A stretch of 64,000 bases of DNA from Algoriphagus pacificus. Its GTDB lineage: Bacteria; Bacteroidota; Bacteroidia; Cytophagales; Cyclobacteriaceae. Position numbers and translations under genes: made by a program. A model generated the notes under the pieces. It searched no databases. It saw only the letters and a list, made by a program, of their open reading frames with translations, and had not been told where the DNA came from. The DNA lies in contig NZ_JAFKCU010000002.1 in assembly GCF_017254845.1 (NCBI RefSeq), forward strand, positions 62,001 to 126,000, read 5' to 3'. Below, piece by piece: positions 16,406 through 25,425 of the stretch (positions are counted from its first letter, which is position 1; each line of letters opens with the position of its first letter).

Positions 16406-19400
16406 TTAGAAGCTAATGTTTAGACCGACAGTGTAGGATTTTGCATTTGGATAACTCGCATAATCCAAACCTAAGTTTCTGTTGGAATTAGTCGATCCGG
16501 AAGAGTTATAATTTACTTCTGGATCGATGCCCTCATATTTGGTGAAAGTCAAAATGTTCTGGGCACTTACATATAATTTGATTCTGGAAACTGAAATAGA
16601 TTCAGAGATGGATTTTGGGAAAGTGTATCCCAAAGAGATGTTTTTAAGTCTTGCATAACTTCCATCATAAACCCATCTGGATGAAACTCGCTGAGATCGG
16701 CTCAAAGTACGCTTCGGTACATCCGTGTCTGTATTAGTTGGAGTCCATCTGTCCAAAGCTTTTTTAGTCGAATTGTTAGAGCCTGACAAAGTTTCAATTT
16801 CCAAAAGGGTATAGCTCAAGATTTTGTTTCCTTGTGATCCTTGGAAGAAGATATTCAAGTCAAAGCCTTTGTAGCTGAAATCGTTATTTAAACCCCAAAT
16901 AAACTTAGCTTGACCATTTCCGATAATTGTTCTGTCATCGGAAGTAAGTCTTCCATCAGGTTCTCCGGTAAGCTGCCCATTGGCATCCTTTGTACCATCG
17001 ATATCTCTGAATTTCTCACCACCGGCAACTTGCTCAAATCCACCCCCTGGGATGAAATCGTCACCTTCTTGATAAACTCCATCATAGATCCATCCATAGA
17101 AACTTCCCACTGGTTCACCTACTCGCAAAATCTGAGTTTGACCTAAACCGATCAAATGTCCAGGTCCTGATCCATAAAGAATATCGTTTCCATCTGGAAG
17201 CTCCAATACTTTGTTTCTGTTGAAGGAAATATTGAAACCTGTATTCCACTTAAATTCTCCTGTTGTATTGAAAGAGTTTAAGGAAAATTCAAGCCCTTTG
17301 TTCTCAACTTTCCCTAAGTTTTGTAGTTGGCTGGAATAGCCAGAATAGGAAGGAAGAGGTACTGAGAAAAGCAAGTCAGAAGTAACACTTCTGTAATAAT
17401 CCACGGTCAAATTCAATCTGTTTTCGAAAAGAGCGATATCTGCTCCCAAGTCAAATTGACGTGTAGTTTCCCAAGTCAAATCGTCATTTGCTACAGTTGT
17501 AGGACGCACAGCATTGACTGGGGCACCATCAATAATGGTATAGCTATTTGAGAATCTAGCCAATGTCTGATATGGAGAAATTGCCTGATTTCCAGTTAGA
17601 CCATAACTCACTCTCCATTTGAAATCAGAAATCAAGTTGACATCCTCCATAAATCCTTCATCCTTCATGTTCCAGGCAAATGCTCCAGATGGGAAGAATG
17701 CCCATTTGTTGTTTTTACTGAAGTTTGAAGATCCATCATACCTCGCATTGAAAGTCAATAGGTATTTGCTGTTGTATGAGTAGTTCAATCTTCCAAAAAC
17801 TGAGGCAATCTGTGTTTCAGAGAAGCCTGAGCTTGGGATTTTTGGAACTGCTCCACCGCCAAGATTCCAGAATGAAACGGAATTGGTGATGAATGATTGA
17901 GATCCAGCTGACCAACCATTATTTGTTGATTTTTGGACAGAATAACCAGCAAGTGCTGTAAGCGTATTATTCTCGTTGATTTTCCAATTGTAAGTCAGGT
18001 AGTTTTCGTTGATGATATTGGTGTTTTTACCTGAATTGATGGTTGCATCGCCATTGACATTTCTACCTGCGTAAAGTGTTGTCGGTACAAAAATCCCTGT
18101 TCTGAAATTGTTTGTGTTGACACCTAAAGTAGTTTTGAAAGTCAGGTCTTCTGTAATATCATAATTCAGGAAGAAGTTGCCTTGTAATAGATCAGCAATA
18201 GTTTCTTCTTCTCTTTCTGTAGCTACTGCATATGGGTTGTCGATTGGATCTCCAATTGATGCCAAAGTAAAGCTTCCGTCTTCATTTCGTAAAGGAAGAT
18301 CTGGCATAAAACGAAGGGAAGATCCTACTACCCCTGCACCCCCTGCACCACCGGATCCTTCTTGAGTTACTACTCCATTTCTGCCTGTTCTTCTTGCCAA
18401 GAGATTTAAGCCAACAGAAATTTTATCATTGACGTCAAAATTTAGATTACTGGTCACAGAATATCTTTTGAAATCCGATCCCACAATAATTCCTTTTTGA
18501 TCAAAAAATGAACCCGAAACGTAATAGTTTACCCTGTCTGAACCACCGGATACAGATAGCTGATGGTTTTGAATACCTCCAGTTCTATAGATTTGATCCT
18601 GCCAATCTGTGTCAGCACCATTGTCTACATAGTTTGGAATTACTTCCCGAGTGTAGGCTAAAAATTCATCTGCATTCAACAAATCCAGACGATTGATTTC
18701 ATTCTGTGAAGAATAAGATGTGTTGAAATCAACTTTTGCTTTCCCAGCGGTTCCTTTTTTAGTCGTTACCATGATAACTCCATTTGCACCTCTTGAACCG
18801 TAGATTGCAGTTGCGGAAGCATCTTTCAACACTTCAATTGACTGAATGTCTTCAGCAGGAGGCAAAGCTCCACCGACAAATCCATCCACTACGTACAAAG
18901 GATCACTGCTGGCATTGATAGAGTTTCCTCCTCTGATTCGAACTTTCAGTGCGCCTCCCGGATCCCCGTTGTTAGATTGGACATTGACACCTGCCGCCCG
19001 TCCTTGCAAAGCTTGAGTGGCATTGGCAACAGGGAAAGCTGTAAGTTCTTCTGATTTGACAGAAGAAACTGACCCTGTTAAATCACTTTTCTTTGTGGTT
19101 CCATACCCAACGACCAATACTTCATCTAATTGAGAAATATCAGTTTCGAGTGTCACGTTGTAAACAGAGGAGGAGTTTACTGTGATTTCTTTGGTGACCA
19201 TACCTATAAAAGAGAAAACAAGAGTGGATCCTTCACTTGCTTGAATGGAGTAATTTCCATCAATGTCAGTGGCAGTGCCGGTGCTTGTCCCTTTGATTAG
19301 GATACTGACCCCTGGCATGGTTTCACCTTCGTTTGAGGTGACTTTACCAGTGATCGTTTTGCTTTGAGCCAGAAGTATTCCTGGGCTCAGAAGAAGAAAG

Positions 19401-19453
19401 AGCATGAAAATCCTTATGATTCCACGCCTTCTAAGGATTAAAAATTTCAGCAT
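16406..19453 (-). CDS. SusC/RagA family TonB-dependent outer-membrane transporter
   Basis: The 1015-residue product has a signal peptide ending LLAQ, then a CarboxypepD_reg-like domain (ITGKVTSNEGETMPGVSI), the SusC TonB-box area DEVLVVGYGT, a plug with ALQGRAAGVNVQSNNGDPGG and VLKDASATAIYGSRGANGV, and a long beta-barrel ending in an aromatic-rich strand and a terminal Phe (NISF). It imports oligosaccharides with energy from TonB. As first gene of the minus arm it is preceded by a LacI-type operator 28 bp upstream of the start codon, which is well placed for repression. Confidence 0.97.
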   Translation of the reverse strand: MLKFLILRRRGIIRIFMLFLLLSPGILLAQSKTITGKVTSNEGETMPGVSILIKGTSTGTATDIDGNYSIQASEGSTLVFSFIGMVTKEITVNSSSVYNVTLETDISQLDEVLVVGYGTTKKSDLTGSVSSVKSEELTAFPVANATQALQGRAAGVNVQSNNGDPGGALKVRIRGGNSINASSDPLYVVDGFVGGALPPAEDIQSIEVLKDASATAIYGSRGANGVIMVTTKKGTAGKAKVDFNTSYSSQNEINRLDLLNADEFLAYTREVIPNYVDNGADTDWQDQIYRTGGIQNHQLSVSGGSDRVNYYVSGSFFDQKGIIVGSDFKRYSVTSNLNFDVNDKISVGLNLLARRTGRNGVVTQEGSGGAGGAGVVGSSLRFMPDLPLRNEDGSFTLASIGDPIDNPYAVATEREEETIADLLQGNFFLNYDITEDLTFKTTLGVNTNNFRTGIFVPTTLYAGRNVNGDATINSGKNTNIINENYLTYNWKINENNTLTALAGYSVQKSTNNGWSAGSQSFITNSVSFWNLGGGAVPKIPSSGFSETQIASVFGRLNYSYNSKYLLTFNARYDGSSNFSKNNKWAFFPSGAFAWNMKDEGFMEDVNLISDFKWRVSYGLTGNQAISPYQTLARFSNSYTIIDGAPVNAVRPTTVANDDLTWETTRQFDLGADIALFENRLNLTVDYYRSVTSDLLFSVPLPSYSGYSSQLQNLGKVENKGLEFSLNSFNTTGEFKWNTGFNISFNRNKVLELPDGNDILYGSGPGHLIGLGQTQILRVGEPVGSFYGWIYDGVYQEGDDFIPGGGFEQVAGGEKFRDIDGTKDANGQLTGEPDGRLTSDDRTIIGNGQAKFIWGLNNDFSYKGFDLNIFFQGSQGNKILSYTLLEIETLSGSNNSTKKALDRWTPTNTDTDVPKRTLSRSQRVSSRWVYDGSYARLKNISLGYTFPKSISESISVSRIKLYVSAQNILTFTKYEGIDPEVNYNSSGSTNSNRNLGLDYASYPNAKSYTVGLNISF

Positions 19454-19480
19454 GTTAATAAATTTTGGTTTACGTTAATT

Positions 19481-19500
19481 TGTACAATCGATTGCATAAT
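19481..19500. promoter_or_regulatory. LacI-type operator, copy 1 (susC side)
   Basis: TGTACAATCGATTGCATAAT is a CG-centred imperfect palindrome whose inner 10 bp CAATCGATTG (19485-19494) is perfect. The arms read GATTGTACA and GATTGCATA outward. Fifteen bases, TGTACAATCGATTGC, recur exactly at 19635-19649. A -7-like TAACTTTA for susC lies on the minus strand at 19505-19512, so binding here would block initiation. Confidence 0.75.
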
Positions 19501-19633
19501 ACAAATAAAGTTATCATTTAGAAATTTTTTCATAAAATAATTTAAAAATCAACTGATTAAGACCTTTTTAAGGCTTCATTATAATCTTTGAACTTCAGTA
19601 TAGATTCTAAAATTCCTTCAATAATTAGGATAA

Positions 19634-19653
19634 TTGTACAATCGATTGCTTAA
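19634..19653. promoter_or_regulatory. LacI-type operator, copy 2 (VOC/TRAP side)
   Basis: TTGTACAATCGATTGCTTAA repeats the 15-base core of copy 1, with the 10-bp palindrome CAATCGATTG at 19639-19648. It ends 24 bp before the start codon of the VOC gene. The two copies are 154 bp apart in the same orientation, one close to each divergent gene. Confidence 0.75.
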
Positions 19654-19676
19654 AAAAATTATGTTATATTTAGCTT

Positions 19677-20060
19677 ATGAAATTTGAACACTTTGCGATA
19701 AACGTTCCCGATGCTATGGCTGCATCGCGTTGGTATGAGGATAATTTGGGCCTCACAGTCAAAAAGAAAATGACAGAATCTCCCCATATGATCTTTCTTG
19801 CTGATGATAGCGGGACTGTCATGTTGGAAATCTATAACAATCCAAAAGGTGAAACCCTTGACTTTAAAAATCTCCATCCTCTGGCGGTTCATTTGGCTCT
19901 TGTTTCTGAAGATCCAGGTGCAGATAAAAAGCGGTTGATTGATGCCGGAGCAACGGAATTTTCAGACGATGTACTTCCTGATGGTTCTCGCCTGGTGATG
20001 TTAAGAGATCCTTGGGGTGTATGTCTGCAGCTTTGCAAAAGAGCGGTGCCGATGATTTAA
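19677..20060 (+). CDS. VOC (glyoxalase/bleomycin resistance-like) family protein
   Basis: The 127-residue product has the paired beta-alpha-beta-beta-beta units of the vicinal oxygen chelate fold, beginning MKFEHFAINVPDAMAASRWY and ending DGSRLVMLRDPWGVCLQL. Candidate metal residues are H5 in the first strand, E53 in VMLEIYN, and H73 in AVHLALV. It is the first gene of the plus arm, directly behind an operator. A role in handling a reactive sugar-acid intermediate is plausible, but no specific reaction can be assigned. Confidence 0.85.
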   Translation: MKFEHFAINVPDAMAASRWYEDNLGLTVKKKMTESPHMIFLADDSGTVMLEIYNNPKGETLDFKNLHPLAVHLALVSEDPGADKKRLIDAGATEFSDDVLPDGSRLVMLRDPWGVCLQLCKRAVPMI

Positions 20061-20117
20061 AAGAGATATTGTTAAATTGGAAGGTATGAGTTTCCCTTTA
20101 ACCCTGATAGCCATTGA

Positions 20118-21131
20118 ATGAGTGATATTTTGATTTCTTTTGCCGAGTTGCAAGACCAACTTGAGATCGTTTTAAAACACTATCATTTTTCTCCAAGTAG
20201 AGCAAAAGCCTGTGCAAAACTCTTTGCACAAACGGACTTGGATGGGGTCAGATCTCATGGTGTAAACCGGTTTTCTAAATTTTTGGACTTTATCAGAAAA
20301 GGCTATGTCTTACCTCAGAATTCTCCCACTTTGGAAAGTAGCTTGGGTGTTTTTGAACGCTGGAATGGACAGCGTGGAGTTGGTAATCTCAACGCACAAT
20401 TTGCAATGGGCAGAGCTATCGCAATTTCTGAGCAATTCGGAATCGGATGTGTGGCCTTGAAAAATACCAATCATTGGATGAGAGGAGGGAATTTTGGTTG
20501 GCAAGCGATAGAATCAGGCAAAATTGGAATCTGTTTTACCAATACAAAGCCGAATATGCCTGCATGGGGAGGCGCAGAACCTAAATTAGGAAACAACCCT
20601 TTGGTCATTGCGATTCCTAGAAAAAACGGGGCAGTTGTCTTGGACATGGCGATGTCTCAATTTGCTTATGGAAAACTTTCGCTTTACTCTCAATCTGGAA
20701 AAAAAGCACCTTACCCTGCTGGATTTGATCAAGAAGGAAATTTGACTCAGGAACCCCAGACGATAATAGAGAATGAACTGGCCTTACCTGCCGGAATGTG
20801 GAAAGGAGCAGGCTTATCCTTGGTTTTGGATATGTTGGCAGCAATATTTTCTGAAGGTGATAGTACTCACGAAGTCAATCAATCAGGAGAAGAAATTGGC
20901 TTGTCGCAAGTTTTCTTGTGCTTTGATCCAAAAAAACTTGAATTGGATAGTTGGTTGGATCAAAAAGGTGAAGCAATTATCCAAGACTTGAAAGACTCAA
21001 AGGTTTTTAATGGACAGGAAGTATTCTATCCAGGCGAGCAAGTTTTAAAGACCAGACATAGAAATATGGAAAATAGGATTCCTGTGAATGAAGCTGTCTG
21101 GAAGGAAATTTTAAAAGAATCAGAATTATGA
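20118..21131 (+). CDS. yiaK: Ldh2-family dehydrogenase, YiaK-like 2,3-diketo-L-gulonate reductase
   Basis: This 337-residue protein is of the malate/L-lactate/ureidoglycolate dehydrogenase (Ldh_2) family. Conserved elements are DLDGVRSHGVNRF with the catalytic His, ALKNTNHWMRGGNFG, and VLDMAMSQFAYGKL. The sequence looks closest to YiaK, an NADH-dependent reductase of 2,3-diketo-L-gulonate. The presence of a dctPQM TRAP system downstream mirrors the E. coli yiaK-yiaMNO arrangement and supports this. It overlaps the Gfo/Idh gene by 4 bp (ATGA). Confidence 0.82.
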   Translation: MSDILISFAELQDQLEIVLKHYHFSPSRAKACAKLFAQTDLDGVRSHGVNRFSKFLDFIRKGYVLPQNSPTLESSLGVFERWNGQRGVGNLNAQFAMGRAIAISEQFGIGCVALKNTNHWMRGGNFGWQAIESGKIGICFTNTKPNMPAWGGAEPKLGNNPLVIAIPRKNGAVVLDMAMSQFAYGKLSLYSQSGKKAPYPAGFDQEGNLTQEPQTIIENELALPAGMWKGAGLSLVLDMLAAIFSEGDSTHEVNQSGEEIGLSQVFLCFDPKKLELDSWLDQKGEAIIQDLKDSKVFNGQEVFYPGEQVLKTRHRNMENRIPVNEAVWKEILKESEL

Positions 21132-22171
21132 AAGATTACGGAATTGGAATCATCGGTACTGGCTCAATTGCCATAAAACATGCTCAGGCCATTGAGGAAT
21201 TAAATGGTGCCTCTTTGAAAGCGCTATATAACCCAAATCCAGCCAGTGCAGAACTTGCGAAAGACAAATTTTCACAGCCCGTATTTTCTGATTTTAAGGA
21301 ATTTCTTGAAACTCCGGGCTTGGATATAGTTTGTATTTGCACACCAAGTGGCATGCATCTGGAGCCGGGAGTTGAAGCTGCCAAAGCTGGGAAACATGTG
21401 TTGGTTGAAAAACCCATAGAAATAAATTTAGATCGAACCGATGAGTTGATTCAATGCTGTCAAGAGAATAAGGTGCAGTTGGCAGTGATTTTTCAAAATA
21501 GATTCTCCCCGGATTATCAGAAACTCAAATCTGCTGTGGAAGCAGGTGTATTCGGAAGAATTTTAATGGGAAATGCCTATGTCAACTGGTTCAGGGACGA
21601 TGCTTATTATGGTACCAGCAAGTGGAAAGGTACTTTGCAGGGAGATGGAGGAGGAGCCCTGATCAATCAAGGAATCCATACGATTGATTTGCTACTTGAT
21701 CTGATGGGAGATGTTCAAGCGGTTTTCGGTCAAGTTCAGACTGCATTGTATCCAATAGAAGGAGAAGATCTTGGTACGGCAATAGTGAATTTCAAAAGCG
21801 GTGCTTTGGGAAATATTACCTCTGCTACGGCTTTATATCCTGGCTATCCTGAAAAAGTGGAAATTTTCGGAACTAAAGGAAGTGCTATTTTGGAGGGAGG
21901 TAAACTTGTAGCCTGGAATGTAAAAGGCCAAACCGAATCTGGAATCAATGAGCTTCCTGCCAACAAATCCGGATCTTCTGATCCAAACGCCATTGGTTAT
22001 CAGCTTCACTTGGAGCAATGGAGATTATTCTTGGATAGCATTGAAAAAGACGCAATGCCAATTGTCGACGGTGCTACTGCGAGGAAGTCTGTGGAACTGA
22101 TCAGGGGGATCTATCTATCCTCCAAAATGAATAAGAAAATTGAGTTTCCATTTAAAGACCCTGCTGAATAG
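21128..22171 (+). CDS. Gfo/Idh/MocA family oxidoreductase
   Basis: The 347-residue product starts with a Rossmann motif GIGIIGTGSIAIKHAQAI and carries the family EKP (VLVEKPIEINLDRT) that supplies the catalytic Lys, followed by a C-terminal alpha/beta dimerisation domain with DGGGALINQGIHTIDLLLDLMG, where the His/Asp pair is typical. It oxidises or reduces a sugar or sugar acid with NAD(P). The substrate is unknown; translational coupling to the YiaK-like gene puts it in the same pathway. Confidence 0.9.
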   Translation: MKDYGIGIIGTGSIAIKHAQAIEELNGASLKALYNPNPASAELAKDKFSQPVFSDFKEFLETPGLDIVCICTPSGMHLEPGVEAAKAGKHVLVEKPIEINLDRTDELIQCCQENKVQLAVIFQNRFSPDYQKLKSAVEAGVFGRILMGNAYVNWFRDDAYYGTSKWKGTLQGDGGGALINQGIHTIDLLLDLMGDVQAVFGQVQTALYPIEGEDLGTAIVNFKSGALGNITSATALYPGYPEKVEIFGTKGSAILEGGKLVAWNVKGQTESGINELPANKSGSSDPNAIGYQLHLEQWRLFLDSIEKDAMPIVDGATARKSVELIRGIYLSSKMNKKIEFPFKDPAE

Positions 22172-22299
22172 GATAGAATTTTTTCTTTAGGATAGAATTC
22201 TACCAGTGACCACAGCTTTTAAATCGATTCCGTAAATCATCCGAAAACTAAGTAAGGAAAAGCCTATTATTGTTAATTACCTTCTATTTCAATAAACCC

Positions 22300-23286
22300 A
22301 TGAAAAGAACCATTCCTATATTACTCATCTTCATTTTTTTAGGAGTTCTTCCGTTTTCCTGTCAGTCTCCACTCAATTTCAAAATCATTAAACTTGGTCA
22401 TGCCCAGGTGGTAAGTCATCCCGTTCATGAGGCGATGCTTTTTATGGCCAAGCAAATTGAGAAAAAGTCGAACGGTAAAATCCGAGTCAAAGTCTACCCA
22501 AATCAACAGCTAGGTTCGGAAAGGGAGCTATTGGAATTACTTCAAATTGGAAGTTTGGGAATGACAAAAGTATCAGCTGCTGCTTTAGAGGGATTTGCGC
22601 CAACGATGCAGGTTTTTGGGATGCCATATTTATTCAGAGATGATGAGCATCAACGAAAAGTATTGGAAGGTCCAATCGGAAAGCAGCTTTTACTAGATGG
22701 AGAGGAATTTTGGTTGAGAGGCTTATGCTATTATGATGCTGGAAAGCGCAGTTTTTATACCAAAGATAAACCTGTGGAAACGCCAGAAGATCTGGCCGGG
22801 ATGAAAGTAAGGGTAATGGAAAGTGTGACTGCATCAAATATGGTGAAGGCATTGGGAAGTTCTCCGACTCCTGTTTCTTATGGTGAGCTTTACACAGCCT
22901 TGCAACAAGGAATTGTGGATGCCGCAGAAAACAATCCTCCAAGTTTATATACCTCCAAGCACTATGAAGTTTGCAAATTCTATAGCTTGGATGAGCATAC
23001 TTCCTTACCTGATGTGGTTATTATCAGTACGAAAGTTTGGGAAGACCTGACAGAAGAGGAGCAGGCTTGGGTTCAGGAAGCAGCAGATGAATCTGCGACT
23101 TATGAATACAAATTATGGGAGGAATCTTCGGCCGAGTCGATGCGGGAATTGGAAGCAGCGGGAGTAACGATCACTTATCCTGACAAAGAGCCTTTTAGAA
23201 AAGCAGTGGAAGGCGTTTACGAACAATTGAAAGTTGAACAGCCTGAGATTTATAAGATTGTACAATCAATCAGAGAAGTAAAATAG
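22300..23286 (+). CDS. dctP: TRAP transporter substrate-binding protein (DctP family)
   Basis: From the ATG at 22300 the product has 328 residues, with an export signal that ends LPFSC21 and may be lipidated. The mature part is a DctP-type solute receptor: KLGHAQVVSHPVHEAMLFMA, KVYPNQQLGSERELLE, and the helix region VRVMES with the conserved Arg that binds the substrate carboxylate, then the AAENNPPSLY segment. It should capture a sugar acid in the periplasm and pass it to DctQM. The neighbours suggest diketogulonate or a hexuronate. Confidence 0.93.
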   Translation: MKRTIPILLIFIFLGVLPFSCQSPLNFKIIKLGHAQVVSHPVHEAMLFMAKQIEKKSNGKIRVKVYPNQQLGSERELLELLQIGSLGMTKVSAAALEGFAPTMQVFGMPYLFRDDEHQRKVLEGPIGKQLLLDGEEFWLRGLCYYDAGKRSFYTKDKPVETPEDLAGMKVRVMESVTASNMVKALGSSPTPVSYGELYTALQQGIVDAAENNPPSLYTSKHYEVCKFYSLDEHTSLPDVVIISTKVWEDLTEEEQAWVQEAADESATYEYKLWEESSAESMRELEAAGVTITYPDKEPFRKAVEGVYEQLKVEQPEIYKIVQSIREVK

Positions 23287-23310
23287 TCCAAACCCAAAGC
23301 ACAACCATTC

Positions 23311-23802
23311 ATGTTTTCATTAGACACGAAACGTAAACTAGATTCTGTCATAGCCCATTTGCTGGTTCTTTTGATGGCTTTGATGGTCCTCAATGTTACC
23401 TGGCAGGTGGCATCACGATATATTTTCAAAGATCCCAGTTCCTTTACCGACGAGCTTTCCAGATATATGATGATTTGGGTCGGGATGATGGGAGCAGCTT
23501 ATGTGGCAGGGAAAAATGAACATTTGGCTATCGATATTTTACTGACAAGCCTGAAGCAAAAAGCACAGACCAAACTGATGATCCTGATCAGTTTTTGTAT
23601 CATGATTTTCGCGATTGTGGTCATGATGATTGGAGGAGCGAATTTGGTTTACATCACCTTTATTCTTGGTCAAAAATCTGCAACACTCCAGATTCCTTTG
23701 GCCTATGTATATGGAATTATTCCTTTCAGTGGACTTTTGGTTACTTACTATCAAATCGTTTCCATCATTCAACTTTCTCACACTTTAAAAACTGCTGAAT
23801 AA
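23311..23802 (+). CDS. dctQ: TRAP transporter small permease (DctQ family)
   Basis: The 163-residue membrane protein has four predicted helices (about residues 14-34, 47-64, 87-110, 127-150) and the DctQ signature VASRYIFKDPSSFTDELSRYMMIWVGMMGAA. It joins the large permease to form the membrane part of a Na+-coupled TRAP importer. The stop codon and the dctM start overlap by one base, so the subunits are translationally coupled. Confidence 0.93.
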   Translation: MFSLDTKRKLDSVIAHLLVLLMALMVLNVTWQVASRYIFKDPSSFTDELSRYMMIWVGMMGAAYVAGKNEHLAIDILLTSLKQKAQTKLMILISFCIMIFAIVVMMIGGANLVYITFILGQKSATLQIPLAYVYGIIPFSGLLVTYYQIVSIIQLSHTLKTAE

Positions 23803-25097
23803 TGGAAGTTTTAAGCGTCATCGTTCTCGTTTTATCTTTTTTGTTTTTCCTTGGAATAGGAGTGCCAGTTGCTTGGAGTTTGGGACTTTCCAGCATGTTT
23901 ACCCTCATGGTAACTGTAGCGAGTATGCCTGCAATTACAACCGTTGCCCAGCGCATGGGTACTGGTTTAGATAGTTTTTCCTTGCTGGCAATTCCGTTTT
24001 TTATCTTGGCAGGTGAGCTGATGAATCGAGGAGGCATTGCAAATAGATTGATTGAATTTGCCAAAGCGCTGACGGGTAGGCTTCCGGGAGGATTACTTCA
24101 TGTGAATGTGATTGCTGCAATGCTTATGGGAGCAATTGCTGGTTCAGCTGTAGCAGCAGCCTCTTCTATGGGAGGGATTTTGGGGAAAAGAATGGAGAAG
24201 GAAGGTTATCCAAAAGAGTTGGGAGCTGCAGTGAATATCACTTCCTCCACCACTGGTTTGATTATTCCTCCATCCAACGTTTTGATCGTGTATTCTTTGG
24301 CTTCCGGTGGCGTATCGATAGCAGCGCTATTTGTAGCGGGTTATTTGCCTGGTTTATTGGTTGGTTTACTGTTGATGGTTACAGCAGCTGTAATGGTGAA
24401 AATCAAGAAACTTCCTGCAGGTGAAGCAACTACTTTTAAGCATTTGGCAATCACCTTTTGGCATGCGATTCCAAGTTTGTTTTTGTTGGTTGTGGTGATA
24501 GGAGGTATCATTGGAGGTGTTTTTACAGCAACAGAAGCTTCTGCCATTGCAGTTGTATATAGCTTGGTCCTTTCTATGATTTACAAAGAAATCGGTGTAA
24601 AAGACCTGCCAGCAGTACTTTTGAAATCAGCTGAAACCACAGCCGTGGTAATGCTTTTGATTGCCACTTCCATGGCGATGTCTTGGGTGATGTCCAGTGA
24701 AGAAATCCCTCAAAGTATTTCCAATACATTGCTTTCTCTTAGTGACAATATTTTTGTCATCTTGATCATGATCAATGTATTGCTGCTTTTCGTGGGAGTG
24801 TTTATGGATATGACTCCAGCGGTTTTGATCTTTACTCCGATCTTTTTGCCAGTAGTGACTTCGCTGGGAGTTGATCCCGTTCATTTTGGGATAATGATGG
24901 TCTTGAATCTTTGTATCGGGCTATGTACTCCTCCTGTTGGATCTGTCTTGTTCATTGGGGTTGGGATAGCTCAGACTACTATCCAAAAAGTCATCAAACC
25001 CCTTTTGCCTTTCTTCTTTGCTATGATTTTGGCTTTGGCTCTGATCATGATATTTCCAGAGATTTCTCTTTGGTTACCAAGAGTATTTGGATTGTAG
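23802..25097 (+). CDS. dctM: TRAP transporter large permease (DctM family)
   Basis: The 431-residue protein is wholly hydrophobic with about twelve membrane segments and the DctM motifs PFFILAGELMNRGGIANRL, GSAVAAASSMGGILGKRM and LCTPPVGSVLFIGVGIA. It forms the transport channel and ion-binding core of the TRAP system. It is the last gene of the plus arm. A weak hairpin (GGTTTTT/AAAAACC near 25098-25117) follows, without a clear T-run. Confidence 0.95.
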   Translation: MEVLSVIVLVLSFLFFLGIGVPVAWSLGLSSMFTLMVTVASMPAITTVAQRMGTGLDSFSLLAIPFFILAGELMNRGGIANRLIEFAKALTGRLPGGLLHVNVIAAMLMGAIAGSAVAAASSMGGILGKRMEKEGYPKELGAAVNITSSTTGLIIPPSNVLIVYSLASGGVSIAALFVAGYLPGLLVGLLLMVTAAVMVKIKKLPAGEATTFKHLAITFWHAIPSLFLLVVVIGGIIGGVFTATEASAIAVVYSLVLSMIYKEIGVKDLPAVLLKSAETTAVVMLLIATSMAMSWVMSSEEIPQSISNTLLSLSDNIFVILIMINVLLLFVGVFMDMTPAVLIFTPIFLPVVTSLGVDPVHFGIMMVLNLCIGLCTPPVGSVLFIGVGIAQTTIQKVIKPLLPFFFAMILALALIMIFPEISLWLPRVFGL

Positions 25098-25218
25098 GTT
25101 TTTGGGGTAAAAAACCACAGTTTGGAAGCAAAACTCAGGTTTTCTCTACAGATTTTTAAATCAAAGTAGTGAAATCGGCGGCTTTTGGTGGAGGAATAAT
25201 TTTTGCTTTTTGGGCGAT

Positions 25219-25425
25219 ATGGACTCAATTTTAGTTAATCCAAAGAATGAAAAGGAACTCAATTTTCTAATTGAGTTATTGGGAAAGCTCGGCACGAAAT
25301 ACAAAATGCTTACTTCTGAAGAAAAGGAAGATTTAGGACTTTCTCATTTGATGGTAAAAGTGGATCGAATGAAAGAAGTCCCAAAGGAAGAAGTGCTCAA
25401 AAAGCTATTGGAGAATGAAAATTAG
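25219..25425 (+). CDS. Putative antitoxin of a RelE/ParE-type module
   Basis: This small, highly charged protein (68 residues from the ATG at 25219) has no membrane or enzyme motifs. It begins MDSILVNPKNEKELNFLIE and ends with a Lys/Glu-rich helix. It is translationally coupled to the toxin-like gene by an 11-bp overlap, which is the usual antitoxin-first layout. A TTG at 25210 could extend it by three residues. The match to a named antitoxin family is not clear from sequence alone. Confidence 0.7.
   Translation: MDSILVNPKNEKELNFLIELLGKLGTKYKMLTSEEKEDLGLSHLMVKVDRMKEVPKEEVLKKLLENEN

Noticed and set aside
22222-22229. AATCGATT upstream of dctP as a further LacI site
   Set aside because: Only the inner 8 bases match; the flanks do not fit the two good operators, and such an 8-mer can occur by chance.
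23256-23270. GATTGTACAATC palindrome near the end of dctP as a third operator
   Set aside because: It shares TTGTACAATC with the operators but lacks the CG-centred CAATCGATTG core, and it lies inside coding sequence.
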